A stretch of DNA of 64,000 bases from Paulinella micropora. Its lineage: Eukaryota > Cercozoa > Imbricatea > Euglyphida. A program made the position numbers and the translations under genes. Positions 63,187-64,000 of the stretch are shown piece after piece (within the stretch, counting starts at the first letter, position 1; the number at the start of each line of letters is the position of its first letter). The stretch spans positions 351,099 through 415,098 of the forward strand of contig BJOX01000032.1 in NCBI GenBank assembly GCA_009731375.1, read 5' to 3'. Below the pieces are notes generated by a model. That model was not told the DNA's origin. It searched no databases and saw only the letters and a list, made by a program, of their open reading frames with translations.

Positions 63187-64000
63187 TTATTTTAATCTGT
63201 AAGCAAAATTTTTCTTAATTTCATCATCAACACTTGAGACATAAAGAAAATTAAATCTCTCCTTCGTCGCCTCGTGATACTTTTGAAGAAAGTAATCAAA
63301 GTCAAAAGATAAGTCTAAGTGTTTATACACGAGTTCCATTTTGTCCTGAGACTGGCTTGGAAAGATTAACAAATAATCTAACTGCTTAATGGCTTCTGGC
63401 CGTAGGTCGTTCAGATACTGGCTTGACATAATCACCTTTGATTTATAGTGTCTGTTCTTTTTTAACAAATCACTTACGGACTTGTCTCTTAATCCGCTAC
63501 CTAAATCATCCAAAACAAAAACAACCTCTGGCGAAATATACTTGCTGGGTCGTTCTTTTGCCTCCGCGGCGCTCTGTTTCTTTTTTTCTTCTTTTCCAAA
63601 ATAAAGAAATTGTGGTTTCTCCATCGGTTCTTCATCTTTGATTTCGCCTTCTTGCTCTTCGTCTGGTTTGTTCAATTTGTCTAATTCATAGTCTATAACA
63701 TTCACCCCGTCTGATTTGAGAAAGGTATATATTGCCATCGGGTTTCCCCTGTTCTTAAAGTGCTTAACCATTGCTTTATAAATGTAGTCCTTGTGGATTG
63801 TTGAAGCAATAATAACAATACGGGTTTTTCTGTCTGTTGTCCGTTTCAGTATTTCAAAGAGTGCTGTCGTCTTACCGCTCTTCTTACGGGCAAGCAAAAA
63901 TATGTTAGCATACGGCTCATTGAATAATTTATAACCTTTTGCTTTTTTGTTTCCATCACCCTCTTGTTTTACTGGCTTCACCTTAATGCTATTGATTTTT
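63187..64000 (-). CDS. FtsK/HerA-type genome packaging ATPase (5' end outside the window)
   Basis: The frame is open from 64000 to a TAA at 63187; the GTG at 63981 is probably not the start because no stop separates it from the edge. Walker A is LLARKKSGKTTAL (about 63890-63855) and Walker B is VVFVLDDLGS (about 63525-63497). An Asp/Glu-rich insert (about residues 105-145) separates them. A Gln-containing sensor, MSSQYLND, follows. This is the A32-like ATPase that pumps DNA into capsids of Polintons, PLVs and virophages. Confidence 0.9.
   Translation of the reverse strand, partial: KINSIKVKPVKQEGDGNKKAKGYKLFNEPYANIFLLARKKSGKTTALFEILKRTTDRKTRIVIIASTIHKDYIYKAMVKHFKNRGNPMAIYTFLKSDGVNVIDYELDKLNKPDEEQEGEIKDEEPMEKPQFLYFGKEEKKKQSAAEAKERPSKYISPEVVFVLDDLGSGLRDKSVSDLLKKNRHYKSKVIMSSQYLNDLRPEAIKQLDYLLIFPSQSQDKMELVYKHLDLSFDFDYFLQKYHEATKERFNFLYVSSVDDEIKKNFAYRLK

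Larger units (their letters stand above)
50561..64000. mobile_element. Integrated Polinton-like virus (PLV), right end outside the window
   Basis: Sharp change at about 50.6 kb from GC/microsatellite-rich host DNA to AT-rich, densely packed, intronless genes. It includes protein-primed PolB, major capsid, penton, adenain-like protease, packaging ATPase and a basic core protein, the hallmark set of Polintons, PLVs and adintoviruses. Genes from 50.8 to 56.6 kb are on plus and those from 56.8 kb on minus, so the two arms converge at 56.6-56.8 kb. No integrase and no inverted terminal repeat are visible; both could lie past 64 kb. The gene set and ExoX-C-like genes favour a PLV over a classic Polinton; virophage-like relatives are not excluded. 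Confidence 0.88.

Noticed and set aside
50561-64000. A retroviral-type or tyrosine integrase for the virus
   Set aside because: No catalytic pattern of either kind found in the visible frames; it may lie outside the window or in the 62 kb gap.

Overview
The window is eukaryotic nuclear DNA from an organism that cannot be named from the sequence. It has GT-AG introns, non-LTR and LTR retrotransposon remains, tRNA-derived SINEs, interstitial TTAGGG repeats and very many microsatellites. Assembly gaps (runs of N) lie at 7507-7669, 7927-8906, 16865-16884, 18115-18329, 20062-20121, 31861-31923, 42868-42877, 47510-47519, 55086-55095 and 62015-62681.

Layout. (1) 1-3.8 kb, minus strand: a decayed CR1/L2/Jockey-like non-LTR retrotransposon (ORF1, apurinic endonuclease, reverse transcriptase) running off the left edge. 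(2) 3.8-17.7 kb: at least four copies of a second non-LTR family with a restriction-like (PD-(D/E)XK) endonuclease. All are on the minus strand and lie in or beside CTT/GAA or ATT trinucleotide microsatellites, mixed with tRNA-derived SINEs and a poly(A)-tailed retroelement fragment. (3) 18-22.9 kb: mostly gene-poor, with another SINE and a 10/11-bp minisatellite. (4) 22.9-36.1 kb: a graveyard of LTR-retrotransposon pieces on both strands. It holds a Ty3/gypsy RT fragment with a damaged active site, three gag-like frames with CCHC knuckles, a MYND-like finger and a minus-strand frame with a retropepsin-like DTG. (5) 36-42 kb: gene-poor, with a 537-bp direct repeat beside interstitial telomeric repeats. 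(6) 42.2-50.4 kb, minus strand: two neighbouring intron-rich cellular gene models. Their introns are full of TATATG, TGTA, GATA and GACA microsatellites and of a GC-rich intronic repeat. The proteins carry ZZ-like zinc fingers, coiled coils, Lys/Glu-rich tails and a DOT1-like SAM-binding motif, which suggests chromatin proteins.

(7) 50.6-64 kb: AT-rich, compact and intronless, with coding style unlike the rest. This is an integrated Polinton-like virus (PLV) or a close relative, continuing past the right edge. It has a protein-primed family B DNA polymerase with a probable OTU-like N-terminal domain, two proteins with ExoX-C-like domains, a conserved structural protein, the major capsid protein, a penton/minor capsid protein, an adenain/Ulp1-like maturation protease, a small basic core protein and an FtsK/HerA-type packaging ATPase. 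The polymerase, major capsid, protease and ATPase frames are open. The penton, the other structural gene and one ExoX-C-like gene are frameshifted.

The most unusual signal is a family of six palindromes between the viral genes. Each runs GATG-stem-loop-stem-TATC on one strand, with the same G.T wobble at the fourth pair. Three or four share a conserved loop, and several overlap stop codons. They look like a virus-specific 3'-end or terminator system, or a palindromic element that has spread inside the virus.
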